From Geobacillus stearothermophilus ATCC 12980 (lineage in GTDB: Bacteria > Bacillota > Bacilli > Bacillales > Anoxybacillaceae): 64,000 nt of DNA. Where the stretch lies: NCBI RefSeq assembly GCF_030369615.1, contig NZ_CP128494.1, forward strand, positions 2,437,501-2,501,500. Reading direction: 5' to 3'. The notes below the pieces were generated by a model, which was not told the DNA's origin, did no database searches, and saw nothing but the letters and a program-made list of their open reading frames with translations. The position numbers were made by a program, and so were the translations under genes. Positions 54,428 through 63,047 of this stretch are shown piece by piece (position 1 is the first letter of the stretch; each line of letters opens with the position of its first letter).

Positions 54428-54494
54428 AGACATGAACCGGATTCCTTGGTTAGAATAGATGTACCACCAACTATCCACAAGGAGGTTCATGTCT
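54428..54494 (+). promoter_or_regulatory. Hairpin sequestering the transposase ribosome site
   Basis: AGACATGAACC at 54428-54438 pairs perfectly with GGTTCATGTCT at 54484-54494, covering part of the GGAGG and the bases before the ATG at 54496. Such hairpins keep IS transposases silent when read from outside promoters. Confidence 0.7.
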
Positions 54495-54495
54495 C

Positions 54496-55683
54496 ATGAA
54501 TAGATTAGCACATCACCAAGGAATCCACAAGTTTTTCTTCACGCTGGGGTTGACGCTGCAGCTTTCCAAACCGGTCATCAAGCATCTCATTCATATTGTC
54601 GATGCCTTGACCACCAAGGGATTCTCGGGAACATTGACTGATATTCATTACTGGAGCTTTCATCAGAATCATCGAACGACGCTCCGTCACTTTTTCACGA
54701 AAAGCCCTTGGAACGAGGAAAGGCTGCTTGGGAAGCTTCAAGAGTAGATCCTTTCCCAGGTCGAACGACTGGCCAAACGGAAGAATCAACCCCTTTTTGT
54801 TTCGATTGATGATACGATTTGCCAAAAAACAAAGCCTTCGTCACGGGCTGTGCACGCCATTCAAGGGTGCGACTGGCACTACTCGCATAAAGATCATCAA
54901 TCGGTCTGGGGGCATTCGCTCGTTTGGCTGATGGTGCACACCTTCACGCAGGCGTTCCCATTTGCGTTCCGCCTGTATGACAAGAAAGCGGGAAAAAGCA
55001 AGATCGACCTGGCGATCGAGATGCTTTCCTCGCTCAAGGTGAAGCGGGCTCAGCCGGTGTATGTGCTCATGGATTCGTGGTATCCGTCCAAAAAGCTCAT
55101 CGAAGCCTGTCTGAAACAGGGATTCCATGTCATCGCGATGCTCAAGACGAACCGGATTCTCTACCCGAAAGGCATCGCCATCCAAGCCAAGCAGTTTGCC
55201 CGCTATATCGAGTCCAAAGACACCCGCCTCGTCACGGTGGGGCAGGAGCGTTATCGCGTGTATCGCTATGAGGGGGCCATCCATGGCCTCGATGACGCGG
55301 TGGTGCTGCTGGCTTGGAAGGCGGATCAGCCGATGGCGCCGGAACATCTTCATTGCATCTTGAGCACCGACCGGGAACTCGGGGACGAAGACATCTTGCG
55401 TTACTACGCCCAGCGCTGGACGATCGAGTGCTTTTTCCGGCAGGCGAAAGATCAACTGAAGCTGGATGGATACCGCGTTCGCCACATTCGGGCGGTGAAA
55501 CGGTATTGGGCGGTGGTGCTCTTGGCCTGCGTGTACAGCATCGCCGAATCCCGACAAAACCTCTCCACCGGGCTGGAGCTTCTTCGGTCGCGGAAAGACC
55601 ACAGCGTCGTCGAGTTCATTTATGACGCCGCAAAGCAAGATATTCCCATTGATGTGATCAAAAAACAGCTCCGTATCGCGTAA
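54496..55683 (+). pseudogene. IS701-like DDE transposase with one nonsense codon
   Basis: Frame of 396 codons interrupted only by TAG at 54745-54747. The copy at 16106 has CGG at the equivalent position, so an Arg-to-stop change is likely. The catalytic region includes SIDDTICQKTKPSSRAVHAI, VYVLMDSWYPSKKLIEACLK and YYAQRWTIECFFRQAKDQLK (DDE set). An internal ATG at 54850 would make a truncated product lacking the first catalytic Asp. Confidence 0.88.
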
Positions 55684-55807
55684 GGGGTACCCTGTTTGTC
55701 TCTCTAACCATGGAAATTATTGTAATGAAAAATGCTCATCTACAGTTTATAATGTATAATGTCCCGTGTTGCCAATGCTACACCTGTCCAAAAAGGGGGA
55801 GCAACAA

Positions 55808-57481
55808 GTGAAACAGATTGAACGCAGGGCCATCGCCGCTTCCTTTCTTATCTTAGCGCTCTATCTTTCCCCGCTTTACCTTCTCGGCGAGCATGCTCAC
55901 ATTCGTGTCCATGACAATATGGACTCAAACATCGCCTGGTACCGCGTGCTTGCCCGAAGTGGACAATTGTTTGGCCCGCTTGACGCCGTGATTCCGCAAG
56001 TGATCAACGGGTTGCCGCGCAACGCCTTCGGCACTGAATTCAGCGGCATCGTGTGGCTGCACGCTTTGTTTCCCTCCATGGTGGCGTACGCCATCAGCCA
56101 AACGATCACGAGGGTATTCGCCTTTTTAGGCATGTATTGGCTGCTCAGGCGCCACTTTTTGTCTTCACCGGAATCATGGCTCATTCGCGTCGGGGCGGCG
56201 CTTGCTTTTGCGCTGACACCGTTTTGGCCGTCCGGCATGTTAAGCACGCTCGGCATGCCGCTGGCGCTTTGGGCGTTTCTGTCGATCCGCAACGGAGAAG
56301 CGACATGGAAAGAATGGCTGGCGATCATCTTGCTTCCGTTTTACGCCAGCTTTGTGCTCGGATTTTTCTTTTTCCTCGCCGCGATGACGGCGGTGTGGCT
56401 GTTTGACGGCGTTGTCCGCAAGCAATGGAACAAGCGGTTTTTCGCCGCGATCGCCCTCATGACTGGCATCTTTTTGGCCATCGAGTACCGCCTCGTGTAC
56501 TCGCTTGTCTTCAGCGGCGAACCGACGAGCCGGAACGAGTTCCTCTCCTCGCGGCTCAGCTTCGTCCATTGCCTTCGTTTAACGTTGAAAAATTATGTGC
56601 TCGGCCATACGCATGTGATGACCGTCCATGGGCCGATCATCTTGCCGGTGCTTTGGGCAGCGTTTTTTCTCGTTTTGCGCCGCCATCAGCGCGGGCCATT
56701 GGAGCGACGCTTCCTTTTGTTGTTTTGGTTGAACATCGCCTTATCGGCTTGGTATGCGTTTTGGTTTTACAAAGGGTGGCAGCCGCTGAAAGAACGAATT
56801 TCCCTTTTGAATACGTTCAATTTCGCCCGCTTCCATTTTTTGCGGCCGATGGTCATTTACATCGATTTTGCCTTGGCCTTGCAAATCTTAGCCAAGGAAC
56901 GGACCGCATGGCGGCGCCTCGTGCCGATCGCCTTGGCGCTGCAGCTGCTTTTGCTTGGCGGGTTTAATGAAGAAATCCGCTATCGCCTCGCTGGCACCCC
57001 ATCGTTCGAGCAGTTTTATTCCGAACATTTATTTACCAAAATCAAGCAATACATCGGCAAGCCGGTATCGTCCTACCGCGTCGCCAGCGTTGGACTTCAC
57101 CCGGCCATCGCCCAATACAACGGGTTTTATACGCTCGATACGTACAACAATTTTTACCCGTTATCGTATAAGCGGAAGTTCCGCCGCATCATTGCCAAAG
57201 AATTAGACAAAAGCCCCGTGCTGAAAGACTATTTCGACCATTGGGGCAACCGCGTCTATTTGTTTTCGGCAGAGCTCGGGAAACATTACATGTTCACGAA
57301 ACGCTCGCATAAGGTCATCCGTCATTTCGAGATCGACACAAAGGCGTTCAAACAGCTTGGTGGCAAGTACATTTTTTCCTCCGTTCCGATCGAAAACGCC
57401 CGCGACATCCATCTCCGCTTCTTGCGGGCGTTCACTGATCGACAGTCAGTCTGGAAAATTTATGTGTACGAAGTGGAGTGA
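55808..57481 (+). CDS. Polytopic membrane protein, DUF6044 family (YkoS-like)
   Basis: Protein of 557 residues with about ten hydrophobic segments up to residue 395, then a soluble C-terminal domain. The early HDNMDSNIAWYRVLARSGQL loop resembles GT-C-type glycosyltransferases. It is paired with a ykoT-like gene as in B. subtilis ykoST. GTG at 55808 with GGGGGAG upstream is preferred to the longer start that enters the IS flank. Probably cell-envelope sugar transfer; the reaction is unknown. Confidence 0.8.
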   Translation: MKQIERRAIAASFLILALYLSPLYLLGEHAHIRVHDNMDSNIAWYRVLARSGQLFGPLDAVIPQVINGLPRNAFGTEFSGIVWLHALFPSMVAYAISQTITRVFAFLGMYWLLRRHFLSSPESWLIRVGAALAFALTPFWPSGMLSTLGMPLALWAFLSIRNGEATWKEWLAIILLPFYASFVLGFFFFLAAMTAVWLFDGVVRKQWNKRFFAAIALMTGIFLAIEYRLVYSLVFSGEPTSRNEFLSSRLSFVHCLRLTLKNYVLGHTHVMTVHGPIILPVLWAAFFLVLRRHQRGPLERRFLLLFWLNIALSAWYAFWFYKGWQPLKERISLLNTFNFARFHFLRPMVIYIDFALALQILAKERTAWRRLVPIALALQLLLLGGFNEEIRYRLAGTPSFEQFYSEHLFTKIKQYIGKPVSSYRVASVGLHPAIAQYNGFYTLDTYNNFYPLSYKRKFRRIIAKELDKSPVLKDYFDHWGNRVYLFSAELGKHYMFTKRSHKVIRHFEIDTKAFKQLGGKYIFSSVPIENARDIHLRFLRAFTDRQSVWKIYVYEVE

Positions 57482-57497
57482 AAGGGAGGTAAGAAAC

Positions 57498-58490
57498 ATG
57501 GTGGACAAACCATTGTTAGCCATCGTCGTCCCCTGCTACAACGAAGAAGAAGTGCTGCCAGAAACGGCCCGGCGGCTGACCGCTTTGCTTGAGCAGCTGC
57601 TCGAAGAAGGAGCAGTCGCCATCGGCAGCCATATCGTGTTTGTCGACGACGGCAGCCGCGACCGGACATGGGCGCTCATTGAAGAAGAAAGCGAGCGAAA
57701 TCCTTTCGTGGCGGGCATCAAGCTCGCGCGCAACGTCGGCCATCAGCGGGCGCTGCTCGCTGGACTCGAAACGGTTCGCGCGTACGCCGATTGCGCCGTA
57801 TCCATTGACGCCGATTTGCAAGACGATGTGGAGGCGATCCGCGAATTTGTGCAAAAATACCGCGAAGGATATGACATCGTGTATGGCGTGCGGCGGAGCC
57901 GAAAGACAGACACGTGGTTCAAGCGTACGACCGCCCAAGCCTTTTATCGGTTCATGAGGGCCATCGGAATCGAGCTGATTTACAACCATGCCGACTTCCG
58001 GCTGATGAGCAAGCGGGCGCTCGATGAACTGAGCCGTTATACGGAAGTCAATCTCTTTTTGCGCGGGTTGGTTCCGCTCGTCGGCTTCCGCTCGACGTGC
58101 GTCTTTTACGACCGGCATGAGCGGTGGGCTGGACAGTCGAAATACCCGCTCAAAAAGATGCTTGCCTTCGCCTTTGACGGCATCACGTCCTTGAGCGTCG
58201 CACCGATTCGCGCCATTACGCTCATCGGTTTTTTGGCCTTTCTCGCGAGCGGTGCATCCGGGCTGTACGCCCTCATCAGCAAACTTCTCGGGCACGCCGA
58301 ATCAGGCTGGACGTCGCTCATGATCTCCATTTGGTTCATCGGCGGGCTGGTGCTCATGAGCCTCGGCCTCATCGGGGAATACATCGGCAAAATGTATCAA
58401 GAGGTGAAACGGCGGCCCCGGTTTGCGGTCGAAAAAACCGTGCAGCTGCCGCTTCCATCAGAAAAGGAGAAAACACCAGCCCATTTGTAG
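57498..58490 (+). CDS. Family 2 glycosyltransferase, polyprenyl-phosphate type (YkoT-like)
   Basis: Protein of 330 residues. GT2 domain at 1-230: VVPCYNEEEVLPETARRL, VFVDDGSRDRTW and the DXD-like SIDADLQDD. Two C-terminal membrane helices (about 238-260 and 272-300). This layout matches dolichol/undecaprenyl-phosphate sugar transferases that feed GT-C enzymes, consistent with the YkoS-like neighbour. AAAGGGAGGT precedes the ATG. Confidence 0.92.
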   Translation: MVDKPLLAIVVPCYNEEEVLPETARRLTALLEQLLEEGAVAIGSHIVFVDDGSRDRTWALIEEESERNPFVAGIKLARNVGHQRALLAGLETVRAYADCAVSIDADLQDDVEAIREFVQKYREGYDIVYGVRRSRKTDTWFKRTTAQAFYRFMRAIGIELIYNHADFRLMSKRALDELSRYTEVNLFLRGLVPLVGFRSTCVFYDRHERWAGQSKYPLKKMLAFAFDGITSLSVAPIRAITLIGFLAFLASGASGLYALISKLLGHAESGWTSLMISIWFIGGLVLMSLGLIGEYIGKMYQEVKRRPRFAVEKTVQLPLPSEKEKTPAHL

Positions 58491-58527
58491 GAAGCCAGCG
58501 ATAGTCCACAGGCAAATCAGTCACAAA

Positions 58528-58565
58528 GAAAAGGGTGCCTCTGCGTTGTCAGAGGCACCCTTTTC
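58528..58565. terminator. ykoT-like/ctpB convergent terminator
   Basis: A 16-bp perfect stem GAAAAGGGTGCCTCTG / CAGAGGCACCCTTTTC with a 6-base loop between convergent genes; T-rich on both strands. Confidence 0.93.
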
Positions 58566-58578
58566 TCTTTACTCGTCA

Positions 58579-60039
58579 TCATTGGCTCGCGCGCGACGGA
58601 AACAACACGCCAAGCGCTTTTTTCAACTGCACATCATGCTTCGGATCGCGGACGGCTTCCATGATTTTCGTTTGCAACACATCCGCCGTCGTCTCATCGA
58701 TTCGCCCCGTAACCGGGAGCTGATTCGCTTTTTGGAACGCTTGGACGGCTTGCTCGGTGTCTTTGCTGAAGTAGCCGTCCGTGCGGCCCGGGTTGAAGCC
58801 AAGCCCTTTGAGCATTTTTTGCGCATTGGCGATTTGCTCGTCGTTCATGTCATACCGAAGCGGTTTTTCGACATGAAGCGGAGCGACGTGGAAATAATCC
58901 GGCTGCGCCACCGCGACATCCGGCTTGATCCCTTTTTTATGGATCCAATGCCCGTCTGGCGTCAGCCATTTGTACAGCGTCAATTTGATGTTGCTGCCGT
59001 CGCCCATCGGGATCGCCTGCTGCACCGTCCCTTTGCCGAACGTTGCCTCGCCGACCAGCTTGTAGCCGCCCGCTTCCTTCATCGCTCCGGCCAAAATCTC
59101 TGACGCCGATGCGCTTCCTTTGTCGATGAGCACGACGATCGGGTATGGCTTTTTCGCCGTTAAATCGGAATAAAACTTTTGCCGATCGCCATCGCGTTCT
59201 TCAATTTGCACATATGGTTTGCCTTTCGGGATGAGTTGCTTCAAAATTTCCTCAACGCTTTGCAAATAGCCGCCCGGGTTGCCGCGCACATCGATGATCA
59301 AGCCATCAATATGTTCGGCCTCAAGCTTCGCCAGTTTCTTTTTAAAATCGGCGGCCGTGTTTTCCGAGAATGATGTAATTTGCAAATAGCCGGCCTTTTT
59401 GCCTTCATACGTTTTGACCGACTCATACACCGTCTGAATCGGAATTTCGTCGCGGACGACTTTGACTTTCATCACGTTTTTGACGCCCGGGCGCAAAATG
59501 TCAAGCTCCACTGTCGTCCCTTTTTTGCCGCGGATTTTCAGCACCGCTTCATACAAGTCAAGCCCCTCTAGGCTTTCCCCGTTCACTCGCAAAATTTGGT
59601 CGTTCGGCTTCAGCCCCGCTTTTTCCGCCGGCGAATTTTTGATCGGAGCGACGATCGTCACCTTGCCGTCGATCATGCTCACTTCGGCGCCGATTCCTTC
59701 AAACGACGAGTCGAGCGACTCATTGAACTGCTCCGTCGTTTCCGCATCCATGTAGACGGAATACGGATCATGGAGCGTGTCGATCATCCCTTGAATGGCG
59801 CCTTCCGTTAATGTTTCTTCATCCACTTTTTCCACATACCGGTTTTTAATGAGTTCGTACGCCTGGCGGATTTTTTTCATTTCGTCATGATCGCTGGCCG
59901 TCTTGGACAGTTCCTCAGAAATGGCCTCCGGCATCGGCCCGTCTTCTGCTCCGCCAGCCAGCTGCAAACCGGCATACGTTCCGCCGGCCCCGATGAGCAT
60001 CGAGATGGCCATGAGTGCGGCCGTTGTCGTTTTCTTCAC
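58579..60039 (-). CDS. ctpB: C-terminal processing peptidase CtpB (S41)
   Basis: Exported serine peptidase of 486 residues; in B. subtilis CtpB cuts SpoIVFA during sporulation signalling. N-terminal signal/anchor (about 5-28). PDZ domain near 110-190. S41 core with RGNPGGYLQSVEEIL, the catalytic Ser in KGSASASEILAG and Lys in TFGKGTVQQ. C-terminal peptidoglycan-binding domain (MLKGLGFNPGRTDGYFSKDT). GTG start with GGAGGAAA upstream. Confidence 0.95.
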   Translation of the reverse strand: MKKTTTAALMAISMLIGAGGTYAGLQLAGGAEDGPMPEAISEELSKTASDHDEMKKIRQAYELIKNRYVEKVDEETLTEGAIQGMIDTLHDPYSVYMDAETTEQFNESLDSSFEGIGAEVSMIDGKVTIVAPIKNSPAEKAGLKPNDQILRVNGESLEGLDLYEAVLKIRGKKGTTVELDILRPGVKNVMKVKVVRDEIPIQTVYESVKTYEGKKAGYLQITSFSENTAADFKKKLAKLEAEHIDGLIIDVRGNPGGYLQSVEEILKQLIPKGKPYVQIEERDGDRQKFYSDLTAKKPYPIVVLIDKGSASASEILAGAMKEAGGYKLVGEATFGKGTVQQAIPMGDGSNIKLTLYKWLTPDGHWIHKKGIKPDVAVAQPDYFHVAPLHVEKPLRYDMNDEQIANAQKMLKGLGFNPGRTDGYFSKDTEQAVQAFQKANQLPVTGRIDETTADVLQTKIMEAVRDPKHDVQLKKALGVLFPSRASQ

Positions 60040-60296
60040 GTTGTTTCCTCCTCACCCTAAACCTGCCCTTTCCATTGCCTGCAACGGAAGGGAAAGGGGG
60101 TCTCTTCGTTCTCCTTCGGCGAAACAAGCGGATGCCTCTAACGCCAATGAGAAAAGGAAAAGCACCGCCCAAACGCCGTGCCATGCCTTTATCTCCATCA
60201 TATGTTAGGCTTGTACCGAGTATGCTCATTCGTTGTCTATCCTTTACTAGTTTACACGCTGCGTTTTGATTTCTCAACTCATACGGGCGCGGAAAA
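60040..60296. other. ctpB upstream region
   Basis: About 255 bases without a supportable gene. I could not identify a confident sigma-A or sporulation-sigma promoter by eye. Confidence 0.4.
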
Positions 60297-60336
60297 AAGA
60301 GGCACCCCCCGCCATTTTGGCGAACGATGCCTCTTT
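60297..60336 (-). terminator. pirin terminator
   Basis: AAAGAGGCA and TGCCTCTTT enclosing a second CGCC/GGCG stem, followed by TTT on the minus strand, about 70 bases after the pirin stop. Confidence 0.8.
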
Positions 60337-60405
60337 TTGATTCGTCTTCTTAGCCGCATCCGAAGTGGCCGTCAAACGAATGAACCGCACAAAAACGAAA
60401 TGCTC

Positions 60406-61119
60406 TTACTCCTCTTTGGGCAAATCAATGAGCATGAACTGCGCTCCTTCGTTCGTCACCAAGCGAAGCGCCGGCGTGTCCGTAATACGGGCCGCATCGC
60501 GCCGTTCGAGATGGGCCTCACCGTTTAACGCCAAATCCCCCTCAATGACAAAGACAAAGATGTTCCGCCCTTCCGGCTGGGTAAACGTCAGCTCATGCCC
60601 GGCTTCCAAATCGGAAAGATAAATCGTCAAATCTTGATGAATGTGAGCAATCCCCGGGGAAGACGGGTGTTTCGTGACAATCGGCAGCAAGGCGTTTTTC
60701 ATCTTGTCGACCGGAAACTCGATCCGCTCGTACGACGGCGGCAACCCGTATTGTTCCGGCAAAAACCAAAGTTGCAAAAAGTTCACCTCTTCCGTCGCCG
60801 ACGGGTTCACTTCCGAATGGACGATGCCGGTGCCGGCCGACATCCGCTGCACGCCGCCGAACGTTGTCACCGCCTTATGTCCGGTGCTGTCTTCATGTTG
60901 CAAATAGCCTTTCAGCACGATCGACACAATTTCCATCTCCCGGTGCGGATGGGCGCCAAACCCCGCAAGCGGCGCGACGAAATCGTCGTTTAACACCCTC
61001 AGCGGCCCGAATTGAATGTTGTCCGGGTCGTAATACTCGCCAAACGAAAAACTATGATATGTTTTCAGCCACCCGTAATCGGCGTAATAACGGGATGAAG
61101 CCCGGTCGATGCGGATCAT
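60406..61119 (-). CDS. Pirin family protein (YhhW-like bicupin)
   Basis: Bicupin of 237 residues. The N-terminal cupin holds the metal ligands in GFGAHPHREMEIVS and GTGIVHSEVNPS (three His and a Glu). Relatives have quercetin 2,3-dioxygenase activity. ATG at 61119 with AAGGAGTGG upstream. It is driven by a consensus promoter overlapped by an MhqR-type box, so a role in the quinone/catechol stress response is inferred. Confidence 0.9.
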   Translation of the reverse strand: MIRIDRASSRYYADYGWLKTYHSFSFGEYYDPDNIQFGPLRVLNDDFVAPLAGFGAHPHREMEIVSIVLKGYLQHEDSTGHKAVTTFGGVQRMSAGTGIVHSEVNPSATEEVNFLQLWFLPEQYGLPPSYERIEFPVDKMKNALLPIVTKHPSSPGIAHIHQDLTIYLSDLEAGHELTFTQPEGRNIFVFVIEGDLALNGEAHLERRDAARITDTPALRLVTNEGAQFMLIDLPKEE

Positions 61120-61272
61120 CTTTTCCACTCCTTCATTGCAAGAAATGATGGGCCATCAAGCGCTTGCTGTTCCGAATCCGCAAGTGCCATAACCACCAAC
61201 GCCTACGCTATTGATTCCCGTTTTTTCTTGTCTCATCCTCGTTAGGCGCAACCATTTATCTTTATTCAATAA

Positions 61273-61318
61273 ATCTTGAATTCGAGATAATTATATAAAA
61301 CTTCCGTTCGCCTGTCAA
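61273..61318 (-). promoter_or_regulatory. pirin promoter with MhqR-type operator
   Basis: Perfect TTGACA (61313-61318), 17-base spacer, TATAAT (61290-61295) on the minus strand. Immediately downstream is ATCTTGAATTCGAGAT (61273-61288), one mismatch from the MhqR palindrome ATCTCGAATTCGAGAT. The -35 overlaps the stop codon of the upstream HMA gene. Confidence 0.85.
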
Positions 61319-61539
61319 CCTAAAAACAGGCGAAAAATGTCCCCCGGCTCGTAATGGGCGTTTTTGACCGCTTGTCTCGCCATGTCAACGTCCGTGTCCT
61401 CAGGCAACGCGAATACCGCTTCACCGCGCTGGAAGCTGACATCCATCAGCTTGGCCCCAATCGCCTCCAGCGCTCTGGCGACATGTTGTTCACAGCCGGT
61501 GCATGTCATGCCTCGGACGGTCATTCGGTATGTTTTCAT
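61315..61539 (-). CDS. Heavy-metal-associated (HMA) protein resembling the MerA N-terminal domain
   Basis: Protein of 74 residues with ferredoxin-like HMA fold and the metal-binding Cys pair in VRGMTCTGCEQHVARALEAI. The rest (FQRGEAVFALPEDTDVDMAR) resembles the mercury-binding N-terminal repeats of Bacillus MerA more than CopZ. AGGAGTG lies 9 bases before the ATG at 61539. Probably a stand-alone mercury or soft-metal carrier. A mer-type promoter upstream has been split by a TnpB element. Confidence 0.8.
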   Translation of the reverse strand: MKTYRMTVRGMTCTGCEQHVARALEAIGAKLMDVSFQRGEAVFALPEDTDVDMARQAVKNAHYEPGDIFRLFLG

Positions 61540-61660
61540 GGTAAAAATCACTCCTATCCAGAAATGTCTCTTTCTTAATTTGTTCAGATCCTCGATCATG
61601 AACCCTATATCACTCATTCTCCTTTCGACAACGGGAAGATTTCCATTGTTGTGTACCATT

Positions 61661-61860
61661 GTGAACTACCCCCACTTAATTTTCTAGCGAAAATTTGAAG
61701 TGGGGGCTTCCAAAGAAGTTTGACTGCTTCAAGCAATCCTTATTCTTTGAGGCGTGTCCACTTCGCCGCTAGAGCATAAGACACTCAGGTCTACAGCTTT
61801 ACTTTTCTTTAAGATGTTTAATGCGCCATTGACATCAGCATTAATTAGTTTGCCAGACTT
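61661..61860 (-). ncRNA. Candidate omega RNA (tnpB 3' end and right end)
   Basis: In IS605-type elements the guide RNA is processed from the tnpB 3' end plus the right-end hairpin, with the guide copied from the flank. Here the scaffold would cover the tnpB tail (SSGEVDTPQRIRIA region) and the CCCCCACTT hairpin. The guide would begin with the flanking AATGGTACACAACAATGG. Inferred from family architecture; limits approximate. Confidence 0.5.
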
Positions 61861-62976
61861 TGTTCGATACAAGCCGCGCTTAATACGTTTGCCGCTGAAC
61901 TTATATTCTTTTGGATTGTCGGCATTATATTCAGGAATCTCATCGCCGTCAAAAAAGCTGGCTTGAGACGTATATGATTCTTCCTGTTTCAAGAATTCAA
62001 TGCCGTAAAATTCACAAAGATATTCTAGTTTTTCTTTTATGTTACCGAGAGGAATATTGACAAAGTTTTGATTTGTCTTTTTTCCTAGATTAATATTGCG
62101 TTGCCATGTTTCCGCATAGCCAATGACAAGTTTGCCAATTTGATTTTCAATACAGTAGTTAATGATGTAACGGCAAGTCTTGTTGATATAATCATTCACT
62201 TTATTATTGCGATTCATAGCAAGCAAAGCCTGTTTACGAGTGGTGCCTTTGATTTTTTGCTTATCTTTTATGCTTTGAAGTCTGGCATTTTCTTTGTTAA
62301 ACCATTGATTTATACTTTTTAATCTCCGCCCATCAATGATGAATGATCTGCCGTCTGATGTGACACAAGTGGCAACATTGTTTAATCCTAAATCAATTGC
62401 CAGTGCTTTTTGGTCATTTAATTCTCTTTGCTCTTCAGGCATTTCATATTTGTACTGAATCTCAAAGAACCTGGCATGATGCTTAGGAATGATTTCAATC
62501 TGCTTAATCTTTTTGTCCAGTAACACAGGCGGAATCGTTATCGTGATAGGCTTGTGAGTCTTTTTAAATAGGCGAGAATACGGTATCGTGAATTTGTTGC
62601 CGTCTATACGAATCTGGCCAATGATCAGTGAATGAAAGCCATCTTTTTTAAGATATTTTGGAATACTGATAGCCTTGTGGTCATATTTTCCTTGTTTGGC
62701 AAGACTGATCAAACCAAAGAAAGATTTAAAGGCTTCATTGACCTTTTTTAAAATTTGCTGTGCCATGTTGCTGTTTAACAGCTTATAGTTTTCGTTAGTT
62801 TTTGCAAGATGATAGTTTTTCTCATAATTAAGAAATTCCTTGTGTTTAAAATAGTATTGTCTGACATTGTACAATCCGACGTTGTACATGTTCTTGGCAA
62901 TATGGCACAGTTCTCGAAGAGTCAAGTATTCTTCTTTGGTCAAACCATTTAGCTGTTGTTTGATACAAAAATACAT
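61729..62976 (-). CDS. tnpB: RNA-guided nuclease TnpB (IS605 family)
   Basis: Protein of 415 residues, intact. RuvC-like motifs: Asp195 in LAIDLGLNNVAT, a candidate Glu289 in VIGYAETWQRN and Asp381 in NADVNGALNIL. The usual CxxC...CxxC zinc ribbon is absent; instead ESYTSQASFFDGDEIP occupies the segment, as in one TnpB subfamily. GGGAGG precedes the ATG at 62976; the longer start is on the ribosome site. AT-rich codon use marks it as foreign to the backbone. Confidence 0.9.
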   Translation of the reverse strand: MYFCIKQQLNGLTKEEYLTLRELCHIAKNMYNVGLYNVRQYYFKHKEFLNYEKNYHLAKTNENYKLLNSNMAQQILKKVNEAFKSFFGLISLAKQGKYDHKAISIPKYLKKDGFHSLIIGQIRIDGNKFTIPYSRLFKKTHKPITITIPPVLLDKKIKQIEIIPKHHARFFEIQYKYEMPEEQRELNDQKALAIDLGLNNVATCVTSDGRSFIIDGRRLKSINQWFNKENARLQSIKDKQKIKGTTRKQALLAMNRNNKVNDYINKTCRYIINYCIENQIGKLVIGYAETWQRNINLGKKTNQNFVNIPLGNIKEKLEYLCEFYGIEFLKQEESYTSQASFFDGDEIPEYNADNPKEYKFSGKRIKRGLYRTKSGKLINADVNGALNILKKSKAVDLSVLCSSGEVDTPQRIRIA

Positions 62977-63004
62977 TTTTTCACCTCCCATCTAACTATA
63001 TTAT

Positions 63005-63047
63005 ACTATATTTTACTGAATCTATCCTATTTTCAGCAAAATATAGT
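63005..63047. repeat. 16-bp inverted repeat upstream of tnpB
   Basis: ACTATATTTTACTGAA (63005-63020) and TTCAGCAAAATATAGT (63032-63047), pairing at 15 of 16 positions plus one G-T, with an 11-base loop. It overlaps the tnpB promoter region (a TATAAT follows on the minus strand). Confidence 0.7.

Larger units (their letters stand above)
54378..55745 (+). mobile_element. Complete IS701-like insertion sequence
   Basis: 1368 bp with terminal inverted repeats beginning CTGTAGATGAGCA, flanked by a perfect 8-bp duplication TTTATAAT (54370-54377 and 55746-55753). One transposase frame with an internal TAG. It is the reference copy for the remnants at 2477-2813 and 16106-17155. Family assignment is from the transposase motif and is tentative: the target duplication is longer than the 4 bp I expect for IS701. 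Confidence 0.9.

Noticed and set aside
55077..55363. Additional small ORFs inside the IS at 54378-55745
   Set aside because: Alternative frames of the transposase without start signals.
61315..61659. Longer start (61659) for the HMA gene
   Set aside because: That ATG would overlap the -10 of the reconstructed mer-like promoter and has no ribosome site; the ATG at 61539 has a good one.
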